Shown here in pieces: positions 29,140-37,368 of a DNA stretch of 64,000 nucleotides. The notes beneath the pieces are model-generated. The model saw only the letters and a program-made list of their open reading frames with translations, did no database searches and was not told the DNA's origin. The stretch is taken from contig NZ_JAIVFP010000002.1 in the NCBI RefSeq assembly GCF_022760755.1, positions 1 to 64,000 on the forward strand, given 5' to 3'. This stretch comes from Candidatus Rhodoblastus alkanivorans (GTDB lineage: Bacteria > Pseudomonadota > Alphaproteobacteria > Rhizobiales > Beijerinckiaceae). Position 1 is the first letter of the stretch. Each line of letters opens with the position of its first letter. The position numbers were made by a program, and so were the translations under genes.

Positions 29140-29514
29140 TTCCTCGCCGGCGGCGCCAAAGCCGCCGCTGCGCAGAGCGACGAGGCCGTCGGGCGACAGC
29201 GCCCAGCCCGGCGCCATGGAGAGGATTCGCCGGCGCGCGCCGAGCACGCGGGCGGCGCGGATAAGCTCCGCCGTCGGCGCGCGCGCGTCCATTCGCGCGT
29301 CGTGCAGCACGAGGTCTTCAAGATGCGCCAGCTCGCCGTCAAACCACAGGCTGGCGCAGGCGTCGGAAAAATGGCTGCGTTCGATCCAGCCTTGCCGGAT
29401 CGGGCTCGCCCGCAGCCGCTCGTCGAGCCGGGCGAGCGAGTCCTCGGCTTGCGCCAGGGGCGCGTAGATTCGCTCCCAATCGAGCCTTTCGACGATTCTT
29501 TGGTCGGCTTTCAA
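29140..29514 (-). pseudogene. DUF1612 / RHE_PE00001-family gene, 5' part (split by Tn3)
   Basis: N-terminal 120 or so codons, from ATG at 29514: RIYAPLAQAEDSLARLDERL, HFSDACASLWFDGELAHLEDLVLHDARMD and PGWALSPDGLVALRSGG are family landmarks. The frame now runs about 20 codons into the transposon end before stopping. The rest of the gene lies at 24626-25377. This insertion inactivated a gene usually linked to plasmid replication or integrase regions. Confidence 0.85.
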
Positions 29515-29603
29515 GCGCCTGTGATTCCTGCAAATAATTCGTTATAGCGAAGCTAACATGATCTTGTCTTCTGTCATAGGCGCAACTGTTTGGCGCGCCA
29601 TCT

Positions 29604-29640
29604 CACTATCGATAAGGATAGCTTATCGATAGTGTTGACG
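29604..29640 (+). promoter_or_regulatory. Perfect 13-bp inverted repeat next to a -35 box before the integrase gene
   Basis: CACTATCGATAAG (29604-29616) and its exact inverse (29622-29634) are separated by five bases. TTGACG follows immediately (29635-29640) with CAAAAT 17 bases further on. The arrangement suggests a repressor site controlling the recombinase gene. No T-run follows, so it is not a terminator. Confidence 0.55.
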
Positions 29641-29715
29641 CATACCCTTTAAAGCCGCAAAATGGGGGTCAAAACCGCCCGCACGCCGCGGGAGCGCCCA
29701 GAGAGAGCCTTCGCC

Positions 29716-30894
29716 ATGGACCCGACCCGCCGCCCGATCGCGCGCGCCAAACAGGCCGCCGAGGACCGCCGCGCGCTCGAGCTCGACGCGCTCGACGCGA
29801 TCCTGCCGATGGACCGGCGCGACGCCCTCGCTGGGCTTCTGACCGACGACGACGTCGCGACCCTCAAACATCTGGCGGGCGAAGGGATCGGCGAGAACAG
29901 CCTCCGCGCGCTCGCCTCCGACCTCGCCTATCTCGAAGCCTGGTCTCTGGCCGCGACTGGCGCCCCCCTGCCCTGGCCGGCGCCGGAATCGCAGGCTTTG
30001 AAATTCGTCGCGCATCATTTGTGGGACCCGCAAAAACGCGAGGCCGACGCCTTGCATGGCATGCCGGCCGCGGTCGAAGCAAGCTTGCGCGACAAGGGGC
30101 ATTTGCGGAGCCTGGGTCCGCACGCGCCCGCCACCGTCAAGCGGCGGCTGGCCCATTGGGGCACTTTGCATCGCTGGCGCGGCTTTGACGGGCCCTTTGC
30201 CGCCCCGACCCTGCGGGCGGCGCTACGCCTCGCCGTGCGCGCCTCGGCGCGGCCGCGCGGGCGCAAAAGCCAAAAAGCGGTGACGCGCGACGTACTCGAC
30301 CAGCTCATCGCCGTCTGCGACTGGAACCGTCTCGTCGATTTTCGCGACAAGGCGTTATTGCTGACCGCCTTTGCTTCCGGTGGCCGCCGCCGCAGCGAAA
30401 TCGCCCGCCTGCGGCTCGAGCAGATTTTTGTCGAGCCGCCCGTCCCGCTCGATCCCGCCGATCCGCGCTCCGAAGCCCTGCCCTGCCTGTCGATCGTGCT
30501 CGGCCGAACCAAAACCGGCTCGGCCGACGAGGAGACGCGCGTGCTGCTGATCGGGCCGCCGGTTCTGGCGCTGCAGGCATGGATCGCCAAAGCGGGGATC
30601 GCGAAAGGCGCGGTGTTTCGCGCCATCGACCGTTGGGGGACGCTGCAGGACAAGGCGTTGACGCCGCAGGCGGTAACTCTGATCGTCAAGGCGCGCTGCG
30701 CCCAGGCCGGGCTCGATCCTTCCGCGTTTAGCGCCCATGGCCTGCGCTCCGGCTTTTTGACCGAGGCGGCGCGGCGCGGCGTGCCTCTGCCCGAAGCCAT
30801 GCGCCAGTCGCAGCACCGCTCGGTGCAGCAGGCGGCGCGCTATTACAACGACGCCGAAGCGCGGCTCGGCGCCGCGGCGCGGCTGCTGGTGTGA
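29716..30894 (+). CDS. Tyrosine recombinase / phage-type integrase
   Basis: 392 residues from the ATG at 29716; an ATG at 29662 overlaps the proposed -10 region, so I do not use it. A SAM-like core-binding region (NSLRALASDLAYLEAWSLA) is followed by the catalytic domain: FASGGRRRSEIARL for the first Arg, GRTKTGS for the Lys, SAHGLRSGFLTEA for His-x-x-Arg, QHRSVQQAARYYND for the second His and the nucleophilic Tyr. All catalytic residues appear present. It was once adjacent to the DUF1612 gene, as in rhizobial plasmids, and it may serve plasmid resolution. Confidence 0.9.
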   Translation: MDPTRRPIARAKQAAEDRRALELDALDAILPMDRRDALAGLLTDDDVATLKHLAGEGIGENSLRALASDLAYLEAWSLAATGAPLPWPAPESQALKFVAHHLWDPQKREADALHGMPAAVEASLRDKGHLRSLGPHAPATVKRRLAHWGTLHRWRGFDGPFAAPTLRAALRLAVRASARPRGRKSQKAVTRDVLDQLIAVCDWNRLVDFRDKALLLTAFASGGRRRSEIARLRLEQIFVEPPVPLDPADPRSEALPCLSIVLGRTKTGSADEETRVLLIGPPVLALQAWIAKAGIAKGAVFRAIDRWGTLQDKALTPQAVTLIVKARCAQAGLDPSAFSAHGLRSGFLTEAARRGVPLPEAMRQSQHRSVQQAARYYNDAEARLGAAARLLV

Positions 30895-30920
30895 CGGAAG
30901 CATTCTTGGACCAAGCTTCC

Positions 30921-30951
30921 TTGGACAACGCTGGCCAAATGCCTATATAAT
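30921..30951 (+). promoter_or_regulatory. Promoter of the Xre/RES toxin-antitoxin operon
   Basis: TTGGAC (30921-30926) is followed by overlapping TATATA and TATAAT boxes (30944-30951) at 17 or 19 bases. The direct repeat CTTGGAC around 30905 and 30920 may be an antitoxin operator. Confidence 0.55.
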
Positions 30952-30976
30952 AGCGGCAAATGGCATCGGAGATCCC

Positions 30977-31408
30977 ATGATCGCGCCCGAAAAAACCGCA
31001 GAAATCGTTGGGGGCCCTAAAATGGTCGGCGTTGAAGTCCGCAGCGGCTTTGATCTCGCGCGGGCGGTGCGACGCGGCTTGCCGGTCGGCGCCGCCCAGC
31101 ACGTATTGGACAGCGGCAGGCTGACCCCCGCCGAAATGGATAAAGTCGTCCTGCCACGCAGGACCTTAGCCAATCGACGCAAGATCGGCACATTGACCGC
31201 CGAGCAATCCGACCGGCTGATCCGCGCCGCTCGCTTGCTCGCCCACGCCGAGGAAACTTTCGGCTCCACCGAAAAGGCCGGACTCTGGCTGCGCCGTCCG
31301 ACAAAGGCGTTAGGCGGCGAGCGGCCGCTTGATCTTCTCGACACGGAGGAAGGCGCCCGCGAGGTCGAAGTCCTGCTTGGCCGCATCGGTCACGGGATCG
31401 CCGCCTGA
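30977..31408 (+). CDS. Xre/MbcA/ParS-type antitoxin of a RES toxin
   Basis: 143 residues with the two-part layout of RES-linked antitoxins. An Xre-like N-terminal region contains RRGLPVGAAQHVLDSGRLTPAEMDKVVLPRRTL. The C-terminal toxin-binding domain has RAARLLAHAEETFGSTEKAGLWLRRP and GERPLDLLDTEEGAREVEVLLGRI. It overlaps the toxin gene by one base. It probably neutralises the RES NAD-phosphorylase and represses the promoter upstream. Confidence 0.93.
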   Translation: MIAPEKTAEIVGGPKMVGVEVRSGFDLARAVRRGLPVGAAQHVLDSGRLTPAEMDKVVLPRRTLANRRKIGTLTAEQSDRLIRAARLLAHAEETFGSTEKAGLWLRRPTKALGGERPLDLLDTEEGAREVEVLLGRIGHGIAA

Positions 31409-31839
31409 TGCAGGCGTGGCGGCTCTGCCGCGCGCCTTTCAGCGATCTGTCCGGCGAGGGCGCCCGGCTTTATGGCGGACGATGGAATTCGCCAGGAAGC
31501 GCTATGGTCTATGCCGCCGGCGAGCCCGCGCTTGCGGTACTGGAAGTGCGCGTTCATCTCGATCTGCCGCCCGAACTGATTCCGGACGATTACGTCCTGA
31601 TGAAACTGGATTTGTCCGGCCTGGCGGTGGAACATCTCGCGTTGTTGCCCGCCGATCCGCGCGCTTTCGGCGATCAATGGCTGGAACAAAAGCGCAGCCC
31701 GATCCTACGCGTTCCATCATTCATTGTGCCCGACGCCCACAATCTGCTGCTCAACCCGACTCATCCCGAAGCGGCGAACGCCAAAATCGTCGGCGCGAAC
31801 CCCTTCGCCTTTGATCCGCGGCTGTGGGCGCCGTTGTAA
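31408..31839 (+). CDS. RES-domain toxin (NAD+-degrading)
   Basis: 143 residues of the RES family: FSDLSGEGARLYGGRWNSPG carries the conserved Arg, and AGEPALAVLEVRVHLD and ADPRAFGDQWL follow in the usual order. RES toxins degrade NAD+ (phosphorolysis in characterised members). It is downstream of, and coupled to, its Xre-type antitoxin. The pair probably serves plasmid maintenance or abortive infection. Confidence 0.93.
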   Translation: MQAWRLCRAPFSDLSGEGARLYGGRWNSPGSAMVYAAGEPALAVLEVRVHLDLPPELIPDDYVLMKLDLSGLAVEHLALLPADPRAFGDQWLEQKRSPILRVPSFIVPDAHNLLLNPTHPEAANAKIVGANPFAFDPRLWAPL

Positions 31840-31849
31840 ATCCGGCTCG

Positions 31850-32647
31850 TCAGGACAGCAGAAAATTGACGGCGTCCGCTAGGTTTTGGGCGACGAAGGT
31901 CGGCGGCGGATCAAGCTCTTTCTCCTGACCGGCTCGATATTTGCCGGTCTGGACCAGAATGCCCATCAACCCCGCCGCCCTCGCGCCGCCGACATCGGCT
32001 TCAACGTCGTCGCCGATCATCGCGACGTCCTCCGCCGCGCAGCCGAGGCTGTCAACGGCCAGAGCGAAAAACAACGACGACGGCTTGCCCAGCACCAAGG
32101 CTTTGCGGCTGGAGGCGTATTCCAGAGCGGCGACAAAGGCGCCGAGGTCGAGGCTCAATTCGCCGTCGCGATCGAGAAAATTGCGGTTGTTGGCCAGCGC
32201 CAGAAATTCGGCGCCGCCCAAGATTTTACGAAAGGCGTCGTTCAGTGTGTCATAGGTGAAATAGGTGCCGGCGTCGCCCAGGACGACCGCTTCCCTCCCC
32301 TGCTCCGGCAATCCGGCGAAATCCTCACGCAGGTCCGGATGCGCCACGAGAAACGGCGCCCAATTTTCCCGCAACAAAAACGCGCGCGCCGAAATCGCCG
32401 GGGTGAACACGTCGTCGATAGTGACCTGCAAGCCCATTTGCGCGAGATCCTCGACGATCCGGCGGCGCGGAACACGGGTCGTGTTGGTGACGAATTTCAG
32501 CGGAATGTTTTCGGCCCTTACCCGCGCGATCGCGTCAAGCGAGCCAGGCAAGGCTTTTCCCCGCACGTGAACCACGCCATCGAGATCGAGCAGTATCCCG
32601 CGGATCCGGCGCCGGCCCGAAACGGATGGTTGAAGCTCCGACATCAT
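31850..32647 (-). CDS. HAD-IIA family phosphatase
   Basis: About 265 residues. GILLDLDGVVHV holds the HAD nucleophile and general acid Asp, VTNTTRVPR is motif II, LGKPSSLFF the Lys motif, and MIGDDVEADVGGARAAGL the Mg2+-binding motif. It belongs to the NagD-like class close to phospholysine phosphohistidine phosphatase-like proteins. AGAGG precedes tandem ATGs at 32647 and 32644; a start at 32704 is less likely. It is a metabolic-type gene sitting between a toxin and repC, perhaps as plasmid cargo. Substrate unknown. Confidence 0.85.
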   Translation of the reverse strand: MMSELQPSVSGRRRIRGILLDLDGVVHVRGKALPGSLDAIARVRAENIPLKFVTNTTRVPRRRIVEDLAQMGLQVTIDDVFTPAISARAFLLRENWAPFLVAHPDLREDFAGLPEQGREAVVLGDAGTYFTYDTLNDAFRKILGGAEFLALANNRNFLDRDGELSLDLGAFVAALEYASSRKALVLGKPSSLFFALAVDSLGCAAEDVAMIGDDVEADVGGARAAGLMGILVQTGKYRAGQEKELDPPPTFVAQNLADAVNFLLS

Positions 32648-32700
32648 ATTCCTCTCTGGGTCGCGTCCCGCCCGACGGCCAACTAAATTGGCCAGCCGTT

Positions 32701-33690
32701 TCATCCAGCGGATTTTCGTTCTCGCGCCGACTTGGCCAACTTGCCACGCAAAAGAGCCATCAACACCGGACCGATGGAAAACTCCTTTGCCCTCGCTTTG
32801 GCCGACAACGCGCGAAGATAGCCGCCCGGACTGCCGATCGCTTCGCCTTTCTGCAAGATCGCCGCGATAATCACCGCCGCATCGCCCGCCCCCATCGTTT
32901 CCTGGGCCTCACGCCAGGCGTCGGCCGAAATGCCCAGGGCGGCGCGCGCCAGGCCGGCCGTGGCGATCAGATCGCGCCACGAACCGATCCCGTCTTTGGC
33001 GTAGTCGGCGATGTCGGGGCAGGCGTCGAGCACCATGCCGAGAGGATAGGCTTTGGTCGCCGCGCTGACCCGTGACGTGTTGGCTCCCTCATTCTCTTGG
33101 GGTCTTTGGGGAGCGCTCGGTTCTGAAACAATTGAGCCCGGATCGTGGGCCCTGCCTTCTTGGAGGCCAGGTTCAAGATCAATAGGAGGGTTTGGTTTTG
33201 AATTGTGTATGTGGCGCTCAGTTTGAGACTCATTGGCGCTTATATTTTGAGAATTAATGTGGCTTTCCAACAGGCTGAGCACTTCGTTGGACAGCATCGC
33301 CAGCTCTTCGGCGACCGGCTCCAGTTCCTCGCGCGTCGCCGTGCGCGGAATGCGCACAACCATGCCGCGATAGAGCGCGTGAATTTCGGACCAGTCGGAC
33401 GGGCCCTGCCCTCCTCGCCGCGTCGGCGCGCCTTCCTCAATGCCGGTCACGATCATTTTGGCGATATCGCGTCGACAGATCGTGATCTTCTCCCGGACGC
33501 GTTTGAGCGCCCTCTCCTCGGCGCGCACGGCTTCGGCGAGAGATTCAAATTCATCGGCGCGCGCGACCAGAGGCGAAAGATCGAACCCGAAGGCCATTTC
33601 AACCTCCCCTGCCCCGTCCTTGCGCGCATAGCGTTTGCCGTTGGGGCTGTCGCGGCGCACAATCAGTCCGGCTGTCAGGCGACATCTTGG
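32701..33690 (-). pseudogene. repC: Truncated RepC plasmid replication initiator
   Basis: About 320 codons covering the middle and C-terminal part of RepC of repABC plasmids. The frame opens within AGLIVRRDSPNGKRYARKDG, the junction after the N-terminal winged-helix region, and continues through GFDLSPLVARA to DISADAWREAQETMG-type and GGYLRALSAKARAKEFSIGP motifs at the C-terminus. The N-terminal origin-binding domain (roughly the first 100-plus residues) is absent, and an in-frame stop lies just upstream. No repA or repB is adjacent. A GTG at 33660 could start a shortened protein, but replication function is unlikely. Confidence 0.75.
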
Positions 33691-33778
33691 GGTGAGAAAT
33701 CGAATGCAACGAAATCAAGTGTTTAGGCTTCGCCATGATATTTATGAATATCCATCTAATTTGATAATCTGCGTTGAC

Positions 33779-34078
33779 TTGGCCATCAATTGTGAGAATT
33801 TTGGTGCCGAACGTTAGAGCAAATTCGGTGGCCGGAATGAGCGACGATGAACGCGTCTTTGACGATGACGAAAAGCAGCGCGCATGGCTCGCGGGACTGG
33901 CGCGCGTTTTGGCTAATCCCGCCATGCTTCGGGATCTGCGCAGGGCGACCCTTCTGAGGGGCCAGCGAAACTTCGATAAATTCTGCCGCGAAGCGAAATT
34001 CGAACTGCCCGAGGCCGCCGACGCAAGCCATCAATAGTGAGAATGTTGCAGGACGAAATTCTCACTATTGATGGCCAA
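33779..34078. repeat. 300-bp segment bounded by 21-bp inverted repeats
   Basis: TTGGCCATCAATTGTGAGAAT (33779-33799) and its inverse (34058-34078) match at 20 of 21 positions. A third copy of 17 bases sits at 34028-34044, forming a perfect hairpin with the right-hand copy. The segment lies exactly between truncated repC and a truncated strawberry-notch-type gene. It could be a MITE-like element or a recombination site cluster. Confidence 0.6.
33837..34037 (+). CDS. Small hypothetical protein inside the inverted-repeat segment
   Basis: 66 residues, charged and helix-rich (DDDEKQRAWLAGLARVLANPAM, LLRGQRNFDKFCREAKFEL). I do not recognise it. The ATG is preceded by a GGTGG-type weak ribosome-binding site. 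Its stop codon lies within the internal 17-base repeat. It could be a small DNA-binding or toxin-antitoxin component, or a chance frame. Confidence 0.45.
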   Translation: MSDDERVFDDDEKQRAWLAGLARVLANPAMLRDLRRATLLRGQRNFDKFCREAKFELPEAADASHQ

Positions 34079-34092
34079 ATCCCAAATAATCT

Positions 34093-34764
34093 TCATATTC
34101 TCATTCCAAGGTGGCTCCTGACAATCGGCACGACGCTCGGCGTGACGTCCACGTTGAGATAATCGTCGATTTGCGCGGCGTCGAAGCGGGTCGCCGCGAC
34201 GCCGGGAAACAAGTGGCTGAGCAACCCGGCGCGGGTCTCGGCCAATTCATTGAGAACGAGCGATCCGCCGGCAAGCTCGGCGAGGATCGCCAGCAGCCCA
34301 GTCCCGGCCGAGGGCTCGAGGACAAGATCGACAGGCGTGATTGCGGCGGCGACGCGGGCGACGAGCCCGAGCGCGATCGGCGTCGAGAACTGCTGCAGCG
34401 TCTGGCTCTCTTCGGAGCGGCGCGTATGAGTGGGCAGAAGGCCGGCGATCTTGGTCAGCATCGCCAGCAGCGCCGCGGGCGAACCGGCGCGCGCCTGCAT
34501 GGCGGGGCCGAATTTGCGCAGGAACAGCACTGTCGCCGCCTCGCAACCGTCATAGGCCATTTTCCAGTCCCAGGCGCCCTGGGCGTCGGAGCCGCCGAAG
34601 GCAGACTCCATCGCGGCGCGCAGTATTGGCGCGTCGACGCGCTTGCCGCGCTCGAGAGCGGCAAGAAGATTCTGCGCGGCGCCGAACAAAGCATCGGGGA
34701 ACAGCGGGCCAGCTGGGATCGGCGCGGCGGCGAGCGTGGCAAGGCGAACGGGAGCATGGGTCAT
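34093..34764 (-). pseudogene. N-terminal fragment of a strawberry-notch-type helicase/methylase protein
   Basis: About 220 residues from the ATG at 34764. QQFSTPIALGLVARVAA followed by LEPSAGTGLLAILAELAGG is the SAM-binding start of the very large (usually over 1,300 residues) plasmid proteins that combine a class I methylase with a strawberry-notch helicase. Reading breaks at DVTPSVV, where the NPPF catalytic motif should follow, and runs out at an unrelated stop. The fragment is therefore non-functional. It follows a leader shared with other genes of this block. Confidence 0.7.
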
Positions 34765-34880
34765 AGGGAACAGCCTCGGGAGAGTTTTTCGGAATCGAAC
34801 CGGAGACCTCTCTCTCAAATCCCCCGGTTCATTCCCCTCACGGCCCTCCTCTTCCTCTCCTGGCGCGCCCCAAGAAAAAA
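34765..34880 (-). promoter_or_regulatory. Conserved leader region (copy 1 of a repeated 5' region)
   Basis: The stretch with GGGATTTGAGAGAGAGGTCTCCGG (broken here by one base difference) and GAGGAGGGCC on the minus strand is highly similar to 36247-36345. It lies directly upstream of the gene start, suggesting a shared 5' untranslated or promoter region copied between genes. Confidence 0.5.
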
Positions 34881-34939
34881 GGCCCGACGCGATGAGGCGC
34901 CAGACCTGAGTCGCGTGGACTTTGGCTACGGCGCGCGGC

Positions 34940-35272
34940 TCACGCGGCGGCCGCTAAGGCGTAGACAAGGCGCCAGACTGGAAGAACGGCGCCGTCGGCT
35001 TCAACCGCGCGTCCCGTGGCGGCAAGCATTCCGGTCGCTGCAGCGACGGCGAAGAACTTTGACGTCGGATCGAGGACGACCTCGCCTATGCTGAGGGTTT
35101 CGGAGACGCCGAGTATGTTTCGCGTCAGGGATCCGAGAAGACCTCTGGTTTTCGATGCGATCTGGAGAGCGACGGCGCCATTGGCGGCGTAGCTGGTCTG
35201 ATAGAGGCGCGCGTCATTGACAGCGCAGATGGCGATGGGACCAAGGTCGATGGCTTTCGGGTCAAGGCGCAT
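34940..35272 (-). CDS. Hypothetical plasmid protein
   Basis: 110 residues, unrecognised: MRLDPKAIDLGPIAICAVND, then a moderately hydrophobic C-terminal half ending in an Ala-rich tail. It belongs to the leftward block of DUF6915/DUF6878/DUF6927 genes that accompany ParB and ArdC, and has the same codon style. It follows the DUF6915 gene by about 15 bases, so it is probably in the same operon. Confidence 0.6.
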   Translation of the reverse strand: MRLDPKAIDLGPIAICAVNDARLYQTSYAANGAVALQIASKTRGLLGSLTRNILGVSETLSIGEVVLDPTSKFFAVAAATGMLAATGRAVEADGAVLPVWRLVYALAAAA

Positions 35273-35287
35273 TGGATATTTGCTCCG

Positions 35288-35851
35288 TTAAAATTCGAGG
35301 GACGCGTGCGTCGCGACGCGGCGCCGAATGCGAGTGATGTCGCGCGCATAGGGCTCGGGCGCACTGGGCTCGGGCGCTCTGAACTTGGGCGCTCTGAACT
35401 TGGGCGCGACATTGCTGGGGGAGGCTGTGTGGGCCGACTGGATGACGCGTGCTGGCGGTTTATTTTCCCGCCGAGCGTTTGGAACCGGCGCGGCCCTGTC
35501 GCCCTGTTCGACGGCGAGCGACCGGCGATAGCCAAAGTTCATCCAGGGTTCGAAGCGGATCGCGGAAAGCCAGTCAGCGACGGTCGGGATGATACCGCCG
35601 CAATCTTCCATAATGTGCTGCTCGCCGATGAGACGGACGGGCACATCTTTGCCGGCGGCGTTAGGAATGGTGACGCCGAACTGGCGTTCGCATTCGAAGA
35701 TTCCCTGACTGTGGTGACGCAGGGCGCGGTGGCGCGCGTCCGCCCACATTTCCTTGGTGGCGTCGAACCATTGGTGGATCGCCAGGTAATCGTCCGGCGC
35801 GCCACCGAACCGACGAGCCGACGACTGGGCGTGGAAATGCGCATGGCTCAT
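35288..35851 (-). CDS. DUF6915-family protein
   Basis: 187 residues. SHAHFHAQSSARRFGGAPDDYLAIHQWFDATK and RALRHHSQGIFECERQFGV and VRLIGEQHIMEDCG are typical of DUF6915, followed by TVADWLSAIRFEPWM. The C-terminal tail holds near-repeats (APKFRAPKFRAPEPSAPEP). Function unknown; members occur on alphaproteobacterial plasmids and prophages. It overlaps the upstream DUF6878 gene by four bases. Confidence 0.8.
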   Translation of the reverse strand: MSHAHFHAQSSARRFGGAPDDYLAIHQWFDATKEMWADARHRALRHHSQGIFECERQFGVTIPNAAGKDVPVRLIGEQHIMEDCGGIIPTVADWLSAIRFEPWMNFGYRRSLAVEQGDRAAPVPNARRENKPPARVIQSAHTASPSNVAPKFRAPKFRAPEPSAPEPYARDITRIRRRVATHASLEF

Positions 35852-36246
35852 GGCTGCACCGAGGTCGCGGTGGCTTTGGCGACGGCGTCAAAGTCACCGA
35901 TTGGAAGCGGATCGTTTTCGGCAAAACCCGTGTTGGTCACGGTCTCGTTCCAGTAAACGTCGCTGGAAAAGGTCTTGTTGGCGAGATCGAAGGTAAGCGT
36001 TCCGCCGCCACCATCCCCATCGTACCAATTGACGTCGGTGGCCTCGAGGTAGTCGTCGCCAAAATTCGAAAGGTCGGAGTAAAGCGTCGGATCGAGAGGG
36101 AGTTCGGGGTTCGTGCCAATGTCGTTAAGCTGTCCGGAGTCTCCGCAGCCTGAGAAGCAGAGAACGACCTCAGTGAAGCCGGCGGCCGCGAGGCGTGCGG
36201 CAAGGGCATTGCGGGTTTCGACAATTTCTGCGGGAATATCGGTCAT
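35848..36246 (-). CDS. DUF6878-family protein
   Basis: 132 residues from the ATG at 36246. LAAAGFTEVVLCFSGCGDSGQL and the Gly-rich YDGDGGGGTLTFDLANKTF segment are landmarks of DUF6878, an uncharacterised plasmid family. The longer frame upstream is the conserved leader, not coding. It overlaps the DUF6915 gene by four bases, so the two are translated together. Confidence 0.8.
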   Translation of the reverse strand: MTDIPAEIVETRNALAARLAAAGFTEVVLCFSGCGDSGQLNDIGTNPELPLDPTLYSDLSNFGDDYLEATDVNWYDGDGGGGTLTFDLANKTFSSDVYWNETVTNTGFAENDPLPIGDFDAVAKATATSVQP

Positions 36247-36383
36247 GGCGAAGATCTTTCGGAGAATGTTTCGGGAGCGAACCGGAGACCTCTCTCTCAA
36301 ATCCCTCGGTTCATTCCCCTCCCGGCCCTCCTCTTCCTCTCGGCGTTCATAAGAAAAGGTCCGGCGCGAGGCGCCAGACCCAT
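36247..36383 (-). promoter_or_regulatory. Conserved leader region (copy 2) with hairpin
   Basis: It is highly similar to the leader at 34765-34880 over about 100 bases. Its distal part contains a hairpin, GGTCCGGCGC-GAG-GCGCCAGACC (36357-36380; one unpaired base each side), which could terminate or attenuate transcription from the upstream gene. Confidence 0.5.
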
Positions 36384-36410
36384 CGATGCCGACCACGAAT
36401 ACCCCCGTCC

Positions 36411-37010
36411 TCAGCCGCGCGGTGGATCGAACAGCTGATAGGACCGGCTCTTAATGTTGGAAATCCGATAGAGGCCGCCGCTGTCCGGCGCGCGAAACAA
36501 TACGGCGCCCCGACCGCGCGGATTAGCGACGACCTCCAGTCGTTCAAAACTCCGGCCGTTGGCAAAGCGCAAGACCTCGTCGAAGACGATCACCTGTCCG
36601 GCGCGCGGTCCCGGTTTGGCCGCCCGCGCGCGACGAGTGGCGAGATTCTCGCGGCAGCGCGCCCGCCAGTCCAGGGCGTATTTCGCGTCAATTGGCGTCA
36701 GCAGATCGAGGATCGACGCCGGGCAATCGCATTCGCAGGGGCCCGAAGATTCATCCATGTCCTTGTATCCGAAGATGTAGCCTTCCTTGTCGCGCGGGTT
36801 GTAACGAACGAGGCACACCACGGCGAAGACGTCGCGCTTGCCCGTGTCCGAGCGGATAAGTTCCACGGCGGCGTAATAAACGCGCATGCCAGCAAGCGCC
36901 GAGCGCAACACTTTCGACGTCACTTCGGGACGTGTGTAAGTGAATTGCGCGTCGAGATATTGCTTCGGTCCGGAATGGCCGTCGAGCGATTGCATGTAAA
37001 GCCAGCCCAT
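36411..37010 (-). CDS. DUF6927-family protein
   Basis: 199 residues starting MGWLYMQSLDGHSGPKQYLD, the hallmark opening of DUF6927. Conserved later segments are AVCLVRYNP, YGYKDMDES-like GYKDMDESSGPCECDCPASILDLL and ALDWRARCRENL. Function unknown. It is a regular member of the ParB/ArdC accessory block on alphaproteobacterial plasmids. Confidence 0.8.
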   Translation of the reverse strand: MGWLYMQSLDGHSGPKQYLDAQFTYTRPEVTSKVLRSALAGMRVYYAAVELIRSDTGKRDVFAVVCLVRYNPRDKEGYIFGYKDMDESSGPCECDCPASILDLLTPIDAKYALDWRARCRENLATRRARAAKPGPRAGQVIVFDEVLRFANGRSFERLEVVANPRGRGAVLFRAPDSGGLYRISNIKSRSYQLFDPPRG

Positions 37011-37089
37011 AGCTGTCTCCTGTCGATGAGGGAATGAAAGCGGCGCGCGACCGAAAAGCCCCGCGCCGCGAAAGTGGAAATTTCGGGAT

Positions 37090-37323
37090 TCAGGCGGCCA
37101 GGGCGAGCCGCAATTCGGCCTGGCGGATCGCAGTCAGGGCCGCCTTGAAGACGGTGGAGCTTTGCTCCTCGGCGAGATCCGTCAGGGCGACCACGCCAAA
37201 ACAGGCGACGCGGATGTCCGTGTCCGAGACGGCGTCAGGCGCGAGCTTGGTCAGCGTCTCGTCGATAGCGATGAGGTTGGCGATCTCGTCGCGCACATTC
37301 TCTTCGCCTAGACGCAGCATCAC
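37090..37323 (-). CDS. Small hypothetical plasmid protein
   Basis: 77 residues, acidic and helical: MMLRLGEENVRDEIANLIAIDETLTKL and a tail of alternating Leu/Ala. Not recognised. It lies 45 bases downstream of the next gene in the leftward block and shares its strand and spacing, which supports that it is expressed. Confidence 0.6.
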   Translation of the reverse strand: MMLRLGEENVRDEIANLIAIDETLTKLAPDAVSDTDIRVACFGVVALTDLAEEQSSTVFKAALTAIRQAELRLALAA

Positions 37324-37368
37324 ATGGACGCCAAAGCCCGGCGCGCTCGCCAGCTGGCCATGTTCGGC

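Noticed and set aside
25370-29520. Tn3 element carrying cargo genes
   Set aside because: The extra frames at both edges are the two halves of the interrupted DUF1612 gene, outside the inverted repeats.
29604-29634. Palindrome before the integrase as a transcription terminator
   Set aside because: No T-run follows on either side, and a -35-like box begins immediately after it, so an operator is the better reading.
33774-33836. Longer start for the small protein at 33837
   Set aside because: The extension runs through the left inverted repeat and has no ribosome-binding site.
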